Shown here: positions 1-11,910 of the stretch, in pieces
Position numbering within the stretch: the first letter of the stretch is position 1
How the letters are laid out: every line of letters starts with the position of its first letter
Assembly: GCA_013076295.1 (NCBI GenBank)
Contig: RQOL01000375.1
Span: 1-64,000, forward strand
DNA length: 64,000 bases
Direction of reading: 5' to 3'
DNA from: Sanderia malayensis
Lineage: Eukaryota; Cnidaria; Scyphozoa; Semaeostomeae; Pelagiidae
Position numbers and translations under genes: made by a program
Notes under the pieces: model-generated
What the model was told of the DNA's origin: nothing
Seen by the model: only the letters and a program-made list of their open reading frames with translations
Database searches by the model: none

Positions 1-618
1 AAGTCGTCAAAAATGGGAAGTCATCAAAATGGGAAGTGAAGAAAACAGTGGGAATTCAAGAAAATTGGGAAGTCATCAAAAGTGGGAAGTTATCAAAAGA
101 GGGAAGTCATCAAAAGTGGGATGTCAAGAAAAATGGGAAGTTAAAGAAGTGGGAAATCGTCAAAAGTGGGAAGTCATCAAAAGTGGGAATACATCAAAAG
201 TGGGAAGTCATGAAAAGTGGGAAGTCATCAAACGTGGGAAGTGAAGAAAAAGTGGGGAGTCATCAAAAGTGGGAAATCATGAAAAAGTGGGAGGTCACCA
301 ACAATGGGTAGTTGTAGAAAGTGAAAAGTCATGAAAAGTGGGAAGTCAGGAAAAAGTGGGAAGACAAGAAAAAGTGGGAAATCATCAACAATGGGAAGTT
401 ATCAAATGTGGGAAGTCATTAAAAGTGGGATGTCAATAAAAATTGGAAGCTAAGAAAAAGTGGGAAGACGTCAAAAGTGGGAAGTCATCAAAAGTGGGAA
501 GTCAGGAAAAATTGGGAAGTCATGAAAAGTGGGAAGTCATCAAACGCGGGAAGCGAAGATAAAGTGAGAAGTCATCAAAAGTGGGAAATCATGAAAAAAG
601 TGGGAAGTCATGAAGAGT
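1..618 (+). repeat. Left-edge segment matching the 8-kb super-repeat
   Basis: This stretch follows 44,198-44,815 almost unit for unit. It also follows the matching parts at about 33,988-34,605 and 25,990-26,600. The shared variant series includes AATACATC, the GGGTAGT variant, the TCAATAAAAATT variant and the GAAGCGAAGATAAAG variant. At about 619 the match stops and a K cassette begins. The window therefore opens inside a piece of the 8-kb super-repeat that is joined directly to material typical of the 9.3-kb super-repeat. Confidence 0.85.
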
Positions 619-895
619 GGGAACTCAAGAAAAGGTGGGAAGTCATCAAAAGTGGGAAGCCAAGAAAAAACGGGAAGTTAAGAAGAAGTGGGAAGTCAAG
701 AAGGTGGGAAGTCAAAAATACGTGGGAAGTCATGAAAAGTGGGAAATGAAGAAAAAGTGTGAAGTCATTAAAACTGCGAAGTCATCAAAAGTGGGAAATC
801 AAGAAAAACTGGGAAGTCATCAATAGTGGGAAGACAAGAAAAATGGCAAGAAAAGAAAAAGTGGAAAGTTGTCAAAAATTGGAAGTTGGCAAAAG
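619..895 (+). repeat. K cassette (landmark higher-order block, first of 21)
   Basis: The K cassette is a run of about 278 bp of diverged units, recognised by GAACTCAAGAAAAGGTGGG at its start, AAGCCAAGAAAAAACGGG, AAATACGTGGG, and AAATGGCAAGAAAAG near its end. I find it starting near 619, 2,580, 3,896, 5,003, 8,108, 12,153, 13,540, 14,529, 15,383, 16,388, 17,531, 20,056, 22,323, 28,061, 30,328, 36,069, 39,389, 41,133, 46,366, 55,653 and 56,642. The copies at 22,323, 30,328 and 41,133 lack the second half. Those at 55,653 and 56,642 lack about 35 bp (two units) before the AAATGGCAAG part. The cassette is a useful anchor for aligning higher-order units. Confidence 0.9.
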
Positions 896-2000
896 TGGGA
901 AGTCATCAAAAGTGGGTAGTCATCAAAAGTGGGAAGTCAAGAAAAAGTGGGATGTCATGAAAAGTGGGAAGTCATCAAACGCGGGAGGTGAAGAAAAAGT
1001 GGGAAGTCATCAAAAGTGGGAAATCATGAAAAAGTGGGAAGTCAAGAAAATGTGCAAAGTCATCAAAAGTGGGAAGTTATAAAAAGTGGGAAGACATCTA
1101 AAGTGGGAAGTCATGAAAAGTGGGAAGTCAAGGAAAAGTGGGAAGTCAAGAAAAAGTCTGAAGTCATCAAAAATTGTAAATCATCAAATGTGGGAAGTCA
1201 CCAAAAGTGGGAAGTCAAGAAAAAGCAGTAAGTCAAGAAAATGTGCAAAGTCATCAAAAGTGGGAAGTTATAAAAAGTGGGAAGTCATCTAAAGTGGGAA
1301 GTCATGAAAAGTGGGAAGTCAAGGAAAAGTGGGAAGTCAAGAAAAAGTCTGAAGTCATCAAAAATTGGAAATCATCAAATGTGGGAAGTCACCAAAAGTG
1401 GGAAGTCATCAAAAGTGGGAAGTCAAGAAAAAGTGGGAATTCAAGAAAAAGTTTAAAGTCGTCAAAAATCTGAAGTCATCAAAAATGGGAAGTGGAGGAA
1501 AAGTGGGAATTCAAGAAAAAGTGGGAAGTCATCAAAAGTGGGAAGTTATCAAAAGTGGGAAGTCATCAAAAGTGGGAAGTCATCAAAAGTGGGAAGTCAA
1601 GAAAAAGTGGGAAGTCATGAAAAGTGGGAAGTCATCAAACGTGGGAGGTGAAGAAAAAGTGGGAAGTCATCAAAAGTGGGAAATCATGAAAAAGTGGGAG
1701 GTCACCAACAATGGGGAGTCGTAAAAAGTGAAAAGTCATCAAAAGTGGGAAGTCAGGAAAATGTGGCAAGTCATGAAAAGAGGGAAGTCATCAAACCCGG
1801 GAAGTGAAGAAAAAGTGGGAAGTCATCAAAAGTGGGAAATCATGAAAAAGTGGGAGGTCACCAACAATGGGGAGTCGTCAAAAGTGAGAAGTCATGAAAA
1901 ATGGGAAGTCAGGAAAAAGTGGGAAGACAAGAAAAAGTGGGAAGTCATCAAAAATGGGAAGTTATCAAAAGTGGGAAGTCATTAAAAGTGGGAAGTCAAG
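619..2000 (+). repeat. Diverged copy of the 46.4-47.9 kb segment
   Basis: This segment begins with a K cassette (619-895) that shares with the copies at 46,366, 55,653 and 56,642 the variants GTGTGAAGTC and AAACTGCGAAG, instead of the AAACGGCAAAG seen elsewhere. It then runs through the AAGTCTGAAG, GGAAATCATCAAATGTGG and GTGGCAAGTC variants in the same order as 46,640-47,900 and 57,093-58,130. Around 1,086-1,330 a block of roughly 180 bp (AAAGTGGGAAG units with TCATCTAAAG or ACATCTAAAG) is present twice in tandem. A CCCGGG at 1,796-1,801 is a local variant of the usual AAACGCGGG. Confidence 0.75.
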
Positions 2001-2361
2001 AAAAAGTGGGAATTCAAGAAAAAGTGGGAAGTCATCATAAGTGGGAAGTTATCAAAAGTGGGAAGTCAAGAAAAAGTGGGAAGACATGAAAAGTGGGAAG
2101 TCAAGAAAAAGTGTGAATTAAAGAAAAAGTGGGAAGTCATCATAAGTGGGAAGTTATCAAAAGTGGGAAGTCAAGAAAAAGTGGGAAGTCATGAAAAGTG
2201 GGAAGTCATCAAACGCAGGAAGTGAAGAAATAGTGGGAAGTCATCAAATATGGGAATTCATGAATAAGTGGGAAGTCACCAACAATGGGGAGTCATCAAA
2301 CGAGAGAAGTCATCAAAAGTGGGAAGTCAAGAAAAAGCGGTAAGTCAAGAAAATGTGCAAA

Positions 2362-5300
2362 GTCATCATAAGTGGGAAGTTATCAAAAGTGGGAAGTCAA
2401 GAAAAAGTGGGAAGTCAAGAAAAAGTGCGAAGTCATCAAAAGTGGGAAATCATAAAAAGTGGGAAGTCGCCAAAAGTAGGAAGTCATCAAAAGTGGGAAG
2501 TCAAGAAAAAGTGGGAAGTCAAGAAAATCTGAGAATTCATCAAAAGTGGGAAGTTATCTAAAGTGGGAAGTCATCAAAAGTGGGAACTCAAGAAAAGGTG
2601 GGAAGTCATCAAAAGTGGGAAGCCAAGAAAAAACGGGAAGTTATGAAGAAGTGGGAAGTCAAGAAGGTGGGAAGTCACAAATACGTGGGAAGTCATGAAA
2701 AGTGGGAAATGAAGAAAAAGTGGGAAGTCATTAAAACGGCAAAGTCATCAAAAGTGGGAAATCAAGAAAAACTGGGAAGTCATCAAAGGTGGGAAGACAA
2801 GAAAAATGGCAAGAAAAGAAAAAGTGGAAAGTTGTCAAAAATGGGAAGTTTTCAAAAGTGGGAAGTCATCAAAAGTGGGAAGTCATCAAAAGTGGGAACT
2901 CAGAAAAAAGTGGGAAGTCATGAAGAGTGGGAAGCCATCAAACGTGGGAAGTGAAGAAAAAGTGGGAGATCATCAAAAGTGGGACATCATAAAAAGTGGG
3001 AAGTCACCAAAATTGGGAAGTCATCAAAAGTGGGAAGTCATCAAAAGTGGGAAATCATGAAACAGTGGGAATCACCCAAAATGGGAAATCATAAAAAGAT
3101 GGAAGTCACCAAAAGTGGGATGTCATCAAAAGTGGGAAGTCAAGAAAAAGTGGATGTCATGAAAAGTGGGAAGTCATCAAACGCGGTAGGTGAAGAAAAA
3201 GTGGGAAGTCATCAAAAGTGGGAAATCATGAAAAAGTGGGAAGTCACCAACAATGGGGAGTCGTCAAATGAGAGAAGTCATCAAAAGTGGGAAGTCATCT
3301 AAAGTGGGAAGTCATGAAGAGTGGGAAGTCAAGGAAAAGTGGGAAGTCAAGAAAAAGTCTGAAGTCATCAAAAATTGGAAATCATCAAATGTGGGAAGTC
3401 ACGAAAAGTGGGAAGTCATCAAAAGTGGGAAGTCAAGAAAAAGTGGGAATTCAAGAAAAAGTGGAAAGTCATCATAAGTGGGAAGTTATCAAAAGTGGGA
3501 AGTCAAGAAAAAGTGGGAAGTCATGAAAAGTGGGAAGTCAAGAAAAAGTGGGAATTCAAGAAAAAGTGGGAAGTCATCATAAGTGGGAAGTTATCAAAAG
3601 TGGGAAGTCAAGAAAAAGTGGGAAGTCATGAAAAGTGGGAAGTCAAGAAAAAGTGGGAATTCAAGAAAAAGTGGGAAGTCATCATAAGTGGGAAGTTATC
3701 AAAAGTGGGAAGTCAAGAAAAAGTGGGAAGTCAAGAAAAAGTGCGAAGTCATCAAAAGTCGGAAATCATAAAAAGTGGGAAGTCGCCAAAAGTAGGAAGT
3801 CATCAAAAGTGGGAAGTCAAGAAAAAGTGGGAAGTCAAGAAAGTCTGAGAAGTCATCAAAAGTGGGAAGTTATCAAAAGTGGGAAGTCATCAAAAGTGGG
3901 AACTCAAGAAAAGGTGGGAAGTCATCAAAAGTGGGAAGCCAAGAAAAAACGGGAAGTTAAGAAGAAGTGGGAAGTCAAGAAGGTGGGAAGTCAAAAATAC
4001 GTGGGAAGTCATGAAAAGTGGGAAATGAAGAAAAAGTGGGAAGTCATTAAAACGGCAAAGTCATCAAAAGTGGGAAATCAAGAAAAACTGGGAAGTCATC
4101 AAAGGTGGGAAGACAAGGAAAATGGCAAGAAAAGAAAAAGTGGAAAGTTGTCAAAAATGGGAAGTTTTCAAAAGTGGGAAGTCATCAAAAGTGGGAAGTC
4201 ATCAAAAGTGGGAACTCAGAAAAAAGTGGGAAGTCATGAAGAGTGGGAAGCCATCAAACGTGGGAAGTGAAGAAAAAGTGGGAGATCATCAAAAGTGGGA
4301 CATCATAAAAAGTGGGAAGTCACCAAAATTGGAAGTCATCAAAAGTGGGAAGTCATCAAAAGTGGGAAATCATGAAACAGTGGGAAGTCACCCAAAATGG
4401 GAAATCATAAAAAGATGGAAGTCACCAAAAGTGGGATGTCATCAAAAGTGGGAAGTCAAGAAAAAGTGGGATGTCATGAAAAGTGGGAAGTCATCAAACG
4501 CGGTAGGTGAAGAAAAAGTGGGAAGTCATCAGAAGTGGGAAATCATGAAAAAGTGGGAAGTCACCAACAATGGGGAGTCGTCAAACGAGAGAAGTCATCA
4601 AAAGTGGGAAGTCATCTAAAGTGGGAAGTCATGAAAAGTGGGAAGTCAAGGAAAAGTGGGAAGTCAAGAAAAAGTCTGAAGTCATCAAAAATTGGAAATC
4701 ATCAAATGTGGGAAGTCACGAAAAGTGGGAAGTCATCAAAAGTGGGAAGTCAAGAAAAAGTGGGAATTCAAGAAAAAGTGGAAAGTCATCATAAGTGGGA
4801 AGTTATCAAAAGTGGGAAGTCAAGAAAAAGTGGGAAGTCATGAAAAGTGGGAAGTCAAGAAAAAGTGGGAATTCAAGAAAAAGTGGGAAGTCGCCAAAAG
4901 TAGGAAGTCATCAAAAGTGGGAAGTCAAGAAAAAGTGGGAAGTCAAGAAAATCTGAGAAGTCATCAAAAGTGGGAAGTTATCAAAAGTGGGAAGTCATCA
5001 AAAGTGGGAACTCAAGAAAAGGTGGGAAGTCATCAAAAGAGGGAAGCCAAGAAAAAACGGGAAGTTAAGATGAAGTGGGAAGTCAAGAAGGTGGGAAGTC
5101 AAAAATACGTGGGAAATCATGAAAAGTGGGAAATGAAGAAAAAGTGGGAAGTCATTAAAACGGCAAAGTCATCAAAAGTGGGAAATCAAGAAAAACTGGG
5201 AAGTCATCAAAGGTGGGAAGACAAGAAAAATGGCAAGAAAAGAAAGAGTGGAAAGTTGTCAAAAATGGGAAGTTGGCAAAAGTGGGAAGTCATCAAAAGT

Positions 5301-5590
5301 GGGAAGTCATCTAAAGTGGGAAGTCATGAAAAGTGGGAAGTCAAGGAAAAGTGGGAAGTCAAGAAAAAGTCTTAAGTCATCAAAAATTGGAAATCATCAA
5401 ATGTGGGAAGTCACGAAAAGTGGAAAGTCATCAAAAGTGGGAAGTCAAGAAAAAGTGGGAATTCAAGAAAAAGTGGGAAGTCATCATAAGTGGGAAGTTA
5501 TCAAAAGTGGGAAGTCAAGAAAAAGTGGGAAGTCATGAAAAGTGGGAAGTCATCAAACGCGGGAAGTGAAGAAATAGTGGGAAATCATCA
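2362..5590 (+). repeat. 1,317-bp tandem higher-order units (2.5 copies)
   Basis: Unit 1 is about 2,362-3,677 and unit 2 starts at 3,678. The offset of 1,316-1,317 bp holds for the K cassette (2,580 and 3,896), for AAGTCGCCAAAAGTAGG and for the TCATCTAAAG block. Unit 2 is joined near 4,880 to a third partial unit through a deletion of about 209 bp: the GTCGCC landmark follows at 1,108 bp instead of 1,317 bp. The third unit also jumps from its K cassette (5,003-5,280) straight to the TCATCTAAAG block. Within 3,480-3,720 a subunit of about 107 bp (cataagtgggaag to gaattcaag) is repeated in tandem. Confidence 0.85.
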
Positions 5591-6164
5591 AAAGTGGGAC
5601 ATCATAAAAAGTGGGAAGTCACCAAAATTGGGAAGTCATCAAAAGTGGGAAGTCATCAAAAGTGGGAAATCATGAAACAGTGGGAAGTCACCCAAAATGG
5701 GAAATCATAAAAAGATGGAAGTCACCAAAAGTGGGATGTCATGAAAAGTGGGAAGTCAAGAAAAAGTGGGATGTCTTGAAAAGTGGGAAGTCATCAAACG
5801 CGGTAGGTGAAGAAAAAGTGGGAAGTCATCAAAAGTGGGAAATCATGAAAAAGTGGGAAGTCACCAACAATGGGGAGTCAGAAGTCATCAAAAGTGGGAA
5901 GTCATCTAAAGTGGGAAGTCATGAAAAGTGGGAAGTCAAGGAAAAGCGGCAAGTCAAGAAAAAGTCTGAAGTCATCAAAAATTGGAAATCATCAAATGTG
6001 GGAAGTCACGAAAAGTGGGAAGTCATCAAAAGTGGGAAGTCAAGAAAAAGTGGGAATTCAAGAAAAGGTGGAAAGTCGTCAAAAATGGGAAGTCATCAAA
6101 AATGGGAAGTGTAGAAAAAGTGGGAATTCAAGAAAAAGTGGGAAGCCATCAAAAGTGGGAATGT
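5591..6164 (+). repeat. Segment duplicated at about 14,930-15,380
   Basis: From 5,611 to about 6,060 the order of variants matches 14,945-15,380 at an offset of 9,334 bp. The match includes the rare GTCTTGAAAAG, the AACGCGGTAGGTG variant, and the shortened GGGGAGTCAGAAGTC join in which a partial unit is missing. The shared defect shows that both are copies of one event. After 6,060 this copy continues into GAAAAGGTGGAAAGTCG material instead of a K cassette. Confidence 0.8.
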
Positions 6165-7610
6165 ATCAAAAGTGGGAAGTCATCAAAAGTGGGAAGTCAT
6201 CAAAAGTGGGAAGTCAAGAAAAGTGGGAGGTCAAGAAAAAGTGCGAAGTCATCAAAAGTGGGAAATCATAAAAAGTGGGAAGTCACCAAATATGTGAAGT
6301 TGTCAAAAATGGGAAGTCATCAAGAGTGCGAAGTCACCAAAAACGGGAAGTCGTCAAAAATGGGAAGTCATCAAAAATGGGAAGTGCAGAAACAATGGGA
6401 ATTCAAGAAAAAGTGGGAAGTCATGAAAAGTGGGAAGTTATCAAAAGTGGGAAGTCATGAAAAGTGGGATGTCAAGAAAAATGGGATGTTAAGAAAAAGT
6501 GCGAAGTCATCAAAAGTGGGAAGTCATCAAAAGTGGGAAGTCAGAAAAAAGTGGGAAGTCATGAAGAGTGGGAAGTCATCAATCGTGGGAAGTGAAGAAA
6601 GAGTGGGAGATCATCAAAAGTGGGACATCATATAAAGTGGGAAGTCACCAAAATTGGGAAGTCATCAAAAGTGGGAAGTCATCAAAAGTGGGAAATCATG
6701 AAACAGTGGGAAGTCTCCCAAAATGGGAAATCATAAAAAGATGGAAGTCACCAAAAGTGGGAAGTCAAGAAAAAGCGGTAAGTCAAGAAAATGTGCAAAG
6801 TCATCAAAAGTGGGAAGTCATCAAAAATGGGAAGTCAAGAAAAAGTGGGAATTCAAGAAAAAGTGGGAAGTCATCATAAGTGGGAAGTTATCAAAAGTGG
6901 GAAGTCATCAAAAGTGGGAAGTCATCAAAAGTGGGAAGTCAAGAAAAGTGGGAGGTCAAGAAAAAGTGCGAAGTCATCAAAAGTGGGAAATCATAAAAAG
7001 TGGGAAGTCACCAAATATGTGAAGTTGTCAAAATGGGAAGTCATCAAGAGTGGGAAGTCACCCAAAACGGGAAGTCGTCAAAAATGGGAAGTTATCAAAA
7101 ATGGGAAGTGCAGAAACAATGGGAATTCAAGAAAAAGTGGGAAGTCATGAAAAGTGGGAAGTTATCAAAAGTGGGAAGTCATGAAAAGTGGGATGTCAAG
7201 AAAAATGGGATGTTAAGAAAAAGTGCGAAGTCATCAAAAGTAGGAAGTCATCAAAAGTGGGAAGTCAGAAAAAAGTGGGAAGTCATGAAGAGTGGGTAGT
7301 CATCAATCGTGGGAAGTGAAGAAAGAGTGGGAGATCATCAAAAGTGGGACATCATATGAAGTGGGAAGTCACCAAAATTGGGAAGTCATCAAAAGTGGGA
7401 AGTCATCAAAAGTGGGAAATCATGAAACAGTGGGAAGTCACCCAAAATGGGAAATCATAAAAAGATGGAAGTCACCAAAAGTGGGAAGTGAAGAAAAAGC
7501 GGTAAGTCAAGAAAATGTGCAAAGTCATCAAAAGTGGGAAGTCATCAAAAATGGGAAGTCAAGAAAAAGTGGGAATTCAAGAAAAAGTGGGAAGTCATCA
7601 TAAGTGGGAA
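6165..7610 (+). repeat. 725-bp tandem higher-order units (2 copies)
   Basis: Two units start at about 6,165 and 6,890. Each contains a C cassette (near 6,291 and 7,016), the AAAATGGGATGTTAAG variant, the CAATCGTGGGAAG variant, a CACCCAAAATGGG unit and AAAGCGGTAAGTC. The second unit recurs again at an offset of 3,025 bp (7,000 to 10,025; 7,292 to 10,317). Confidence 0.85.
6275..6425 (+). repeat. C cassette (second landmark block, first of 16)
   Basis: The C cassette is a block of about 150 bp marked by CACCAAATATGTGAAGTTG, TCATCAAGAGTGGG, CCAAAAACGGG and GTGCAGAAACAATGGG. Further copies lie near 7,016, 8,747, 9,316, 10,041, 11,061, 16,022, 21,231, 25,929, 29,232, 33,924, 37,243, 40,562, 44,147, 47,248 and 57,489. 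The copies near 25.9, 33.9, 44.1, 47.2 and 57.5 kb read GTGAAGAAA in place of GTGCAGAAA, so the cassette has at least two subtypes that follow their super-repeat position. Related blocks at 18.5, 23.0, 23.8, 31.0, 31.8 and 42.0 kb carry GTGCAGAAACAGTGGG but lack the TATGTGAAG part. Confidence 0.85.
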
Positions 7611-8430
7611 GTTCTCAAAAGTGGGAAGTCAAGAAAAAGTGGGAAGTCATGAAAAGTGGGAAGTCATCAAACGCGGGAAGTGAAGAAATAGTGGGAAGTC
7701 ATCAAAAGTGGGAATTCATGAAAAAGTGGGAAGTCACCAACAATGTGGAGTCATCAAACGAGAGAAGTCATCAAAAGTGGGAAGTCAAGAAAAAGCGGTA
7801 AGTCAAGAAAATGTGCAAAGTCATCAAAAGTGGGAAGTCATCAAAAATGGGAAGTCAAGAAAAAGTGGGAAATCAAGAAAAAGTGGAAAGTCATCATAAG
7901 TGGGAAGTTATCAAAAGTGGGAAGTCAAGAAAAAGTGGGAAGTCAAGAAAAAGTGCGAAGTCATCAAAAGTGGGAAATCATAAAAAGTGGGAAGTCGCCA
8001 AAAGTAGGAAGTCATCAAAAGTGGGAAGTCAAGAAAAAGTGGGAAGTCAAGAAAATCTGAGAAGTCATCAAAAGTGGGAAGTTATCAAAAGTGGGAAGTC
8101 ATCAAAAGTGGGAACTCAAGAAAAGGTGGGAAGTCATCAAAAGTGGGAAGCCAAGAAAAAACGGGAAATTAAGAAGAAGTGGGAAGTCAAGAAGGTGGGA
8201 AGTCAAAAATACGTGGGAAGTCATGAAAAGTGGGAAATGAAGAAAAAGTGGGAAGTCATTGAAACGGCAAAGTCATCAAAAGTGGGAAATCAAGAAAAAC
8301 TGGGAAGTGATCAAAGGTGGGAAGACAAGAAAAATGGCAAGAAAAGAAAAAGTGGAAAGTTGTCTAAAATGGGAAGTTGGCAAAAGTGGGAAGTCATAAA
8401 AAGTGGGAAGTCATCAAAAGTGGGAACTCA
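7611..8430 (+). repeat. Segment duplicated at 11,650-12,480 and 17,028-17,850
   Basis: This segment holds the GTTCTCAAAAG variant, GAAATAGTGGG, AACAATGTGGAG, AAAGCGGTAAGTC, GTCGCCAAAAGTAGG and a K cassette (8,108-8,385). It recurs at offsets of 4,046 bp (7,811 to 11,857) and 9,424 bp (7,811 to 17,235). The K cassette here has the GAAATTAAG and GTCATTGAAACGG variants, which are shared with the copy at 12,153. Confidence 0.8.
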
Positions 8431-9575
8431 GAAAAAAGTGGGAAGTCATGAAGAGTGGGAAGTCATCAAACGTGGGAAGTGAAGAAAAACTCGGAGATCA
8501 TCAAAAGTGGGACATCATAAAAAGTGGGAAGTCACCAAAATTGGTAAGTCATCAAAAGTGGGAAGTGGAGAAAAAGTGGGAATTCAAGAAAAAGTGGGAA
8601 GTCATCAAAAGTGGGAAGTTATCAAAAGTGGGAAGTCATCAAAAGTGGGAAGTCATCAAAAGTGGGAAGTCAAGAAAAGTGGGAGGTCAAGAAAAAGTGC
8701 GAAGTCATCAAAAGTGGGAAATCATAAAAAGTGGGAAGTCACCAAATATGTGAAGTTGTCAAAAATGGGAAGTCATCAAGAGTGGGAAGTCACCAAAAAC
8801 GGGAAGTCGTCAAAAATGGGAAGTCATCAAAAATGGGAAGTGCAGAAACAATGGGAATTCAAGAAAAAGTGGGAAGTCATGAAAAGTGGGAAGTTATCAA
8901 AAGTGGGAAGTCATGAAAAGTGGGATGTCAAGAAAAATGGGATGTTAAGAAAAAGTGCGAAGTCATCAAAAGTGGGAAGTCATCAAAAATGGGAAGTCAG
9001 AAAAAAGTGGGAAGTCATGAAGAGTGGGAAGTCATCAAACGTGGGAAGTGAAGAAAAACTCGGAGATCATCAAAAGTGGGACATCATAAAAAGTGGAAAG
9101 TCGTCAAAAATGGGAAGTCATCAAAAATGGGAAGTGGAGAAAAAGTGGGAATTCAAGAAAAAGTGGGAAGACATCAAAAGTGGGAAGTTATCAAAAATGG
9201 GAAGTCATCAAAAGTGGGAAGTCATCAAAAGTGGGAAGTCAAGAAAAGTGGGAGGTCAAGAAAAAGTGCGAAGTCATCAAAAGTGGGAAATCATAAAAAG
9301 TGGGAAGTCACCAAATATGTGAAGTTGTCAAAAATGGGAAGTCATCAAGAGTGGGAAGTCACCAAAAACGGGAAGTCGTCAAAAATGGGAAGTCATCAAA
9401 AATGGGAAGTGCAGAAACAATGGGAATTCAAGAAAAAGTGGGAAGTCATGAAAAGTGGGAAGTTATCAAAAGTGGGAAGTCATGAAAAGTGGGATGTCAA
9501 GAAAAATGGGATGTTAAGAAAAAGTGCGAAGTCATCAAAAGTGGGAAGTCATCAAAAGTGGGAAGTCAGAAAAAA
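8431..9575 (+). repeat. 569-bp tandem higher-order units (2 copies)
   Basis: Two adjacent units of 569 bp start near 8,431 and 9,000. Each has the rare AAAAACTCGGAG variant (near 8,487 and 9,056) and a C cassette (near 8,747 and 9,316). Outside this block I see AACTCGGAG only near 12,535. After 9,575 the second unit leads into the CAATCGTGGGAAG segment that belongs to the 1,020-bp block. Confidence 0.88.
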
Positions 9576-9779
9576 GTGGGAAGTCAGGAAGAGTGGGAAG
9601 TCATCAATCGTGGGAAGTGAAGAAAGAGTGGGAGATCATCAAAACTGGGACATCATATAAAGTGGGAAGTCACCAAAATTGGGAAGTCATCAAAAGTGGG
9701 AAGTCATCAAAAGTGGGAAATCATGAAACAGTGGGAAGTCACCCAAAATGGGAAATCATAAAAAGATGGAAGTCACCAA

Positions 9780-11910
9780 AAGTGGGAAGTCAAGAAAAAG
9801 CGGTAAGTCAAGAAAATGTGCAAAGTCATCAAAAGTGGGAAGTCATCAAAAATGGGAAGTCAAGAAAAAGTGGGAATTCAAGAAAAAGTGGGAAGTCATC
9901 ATAAGTGGGAAGTTATCAAAAGTGGGAAGTCATCAAAAGTGGGAAGTCATCAAAAGTGGGAAGTGAAGAAAAGTGGGGGGTCAAGAAAAAGTGCGAAGTC
10001 ATCAAAAGTGGGAAATCATAAAAAGTGGGAAGTCACCAAATATGTGAAGTTGTCAAAAATGGGAAGTCATCAAGAGTGGGAAGTCACCCAAAACGGGAAG
10101 TCGTCAAAAATGGGAAGTTATCAAAAATGGGAAGTGCAGAAACAATGGGAATTCAAGAAAAAGTGGGAGGTCATGAAAAGTGGGAAGTTATCAAAAGTGG
10201 GAAGTCATGAAAAGTGGGATGTCAAGAAAAATGGGATGTTAAGAAAAAGTGCGAAGTCATCAAAAGTAGGAAGTCATCAAAAGTGGGAAGTCAGAAAAAG
10301 TGGGAAGTCATGAAGAGTGGGTAGTCATCAATCGTGGGAAGTGAAGAAAGAGTGGGAGATCATCAAAAGTGGGACATCATATAAAGTGGGAAGTCACCAA
10401 AATTGGGAAGTCATCAAAAGTGGGAAGTCATCAAAAGTGGGAAATCATGAAACAGTGGGAAGTCACCCAAAATGGGAAATCATAAAAAGATGGAAGTCAC
10501 CAAAAGTGGGAAGTCAAGAAAAAGCGGTAAGTCAAGAAAATGTGCAAAGTCATCAAAAGTGGGAAGTCATCAAAAATGGGAAGTCAAGAAAAAGTGGGAA
10601 TTCAAGAAAAAGTGGGAAGTCATCATAAGTGGGAAGTTCTCAAAAGTGGGAAGTCAAGAAAAAGTGGGAAGTCATGAAAAGTGGGAAGTCATCAAACGCG
10701 GGAAGTGAAGAAATAGTGAGAAGTCATCAAAAGTGGGAATTCATGAAAAAGTGGGAAGTCACCAACAATGTGGAGTCATCAAACGAGAGAAGTCATCAAA
10801 AGTGGGAAGTCAAGAAAAAGCGGTAAGTCAAGAAAATGTGCAAAGTCATCAAAAGTGGGAAGTCATCAAAAATGGGAAGTCAAGAAAAAGTGGGAATTCA
10901 AGAAAAAGTGGGAAGTCATCATAAGTGGGAAGTTATCAAAAGTGGGAAGTCATCAAAAGTGGGAAGTCATCAAAAGTGGGAAGTGAAGAAAAGTGGGAGG
11001 TCAAGAAAAAGTGCGAAGTCATCAAAAGTGGGAAATCATAAAAAGTGGGAAGTCACCAAATATGTGAAGTTGTCAAAAATGGGAAGTCATCAAGAGTGGG
11101 AAGTCACCCAAAACGGGAAGTCGTCAAAAATGGGAAGTTATCAAAAATGGGAAGTGCAGAAACAATGGGAATTCAAGAAAAAGTGGGAGGTCATGAAAAG
11201 TTGGAAGTTATCAAAAGTGGGAAGTCATGAAAAGTGGGATGTCAAGAAAAATGGGATGTTAAGAAAAAGTGCGAAGTCATCAAAAGTAGGAAGTCATCAA
11301 AAGTGGGAAGTCAGAAAAAAGTGGGAAGTCATGAAGAGTGGGTAGTCATCAATCGTGGGAAGTGAAGAAAGAGTGGGAGATCATCAAAAGTGGGACATCA
11401 TATAAAGTGGGAAGTCACCAAAATTGGGAAGTCATCAAAAGTGGGAAGTCATCAAAAGTGGGAAATCATGAAACAGTGGGAAGTCACCCAAAATGGGAAA
11501 TCATAAAAAGATGGAAGTCACCAAAAGTGGGAAGTCAAGAAAAAGCGGTAAGTCAAGAAAATGTGCAAAGTCATCAAAAGTGGGAAGTCATCAAAAATGG
11601 GAAGTCAAGAAAAAGTGGGAATTCAAGAAAAAGTGGGAAGTCATCATAAGTGGGAAGTTCTCAAAAGTGGGAAGTCAAGAAAAAGTGGGAAGTCATGAAA
11701 AGTGGGAAGTCATCAAACGCGGGAAGTGAAGAAATAGTGAGAAGTCATCAAAAGTGGGAATTCATGAAAAAGTGGGAAGTCACCAACAATGTGGAGTCAT
11801 CAAACGAGAGAAGTCATCAAAAGTGGGAAGTCAAGAAAAAGCGGTAAGTCAAGAAAATGTGCAAAGTCATCAAAAGTGGGAAGTCATCAAAAATGGGAAG
11901 TCAAGAAAAA
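9780..11910 (+). repeat. 1,020-bp tandem higher-order units (about 2.1 copies)
   Basis: Units begin near 9,780 and 10,800, with landmarks repeating at 1,020-1,021 bp: C cassettes near 10,041 and 11,061, the GGGTAGTCATCAATCGTGG variant near 10,320 and 11,341, and GTTCTCAAAAG near 10,636 and 11,657. Visible differences between copies are few. At about 11,910 the array switches to the segment shared with 7,865-8,430. Confidence 0.9.

Noticed and set aside
435..440. AATAAA as a poly(A) signal (also near 26,414, 34,422, 37,739 and 44,632).
   Set aside because: It is a one-base variant of the repeat at a fixed super-repeat position, with no gene upstream and no downstream GT-rich element distinct from the array.
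6777..6783. GGTAAGT as 5' splice sites (AAAGCGGTAAGTC and AATGGTAAGTTAAG recur many times).
   Set aside because: The + strand has no pyrimidine tracts followed by AG that could act as acceptors, and no coding context is present.
8507..9322. Long + strand open frames, such as 271 codons here, 290 codons at 30,413-31,285 and 352 codons at 15,204-16,262, as protein genes.
   Set aside because: They are translations of the 17/18-bp repeat, open in all three frames at once, with the same peptide in rotated phase. Ends fall wherever a variant makes a stop, and copies of the same block give different 'proteins' after one-base indels.
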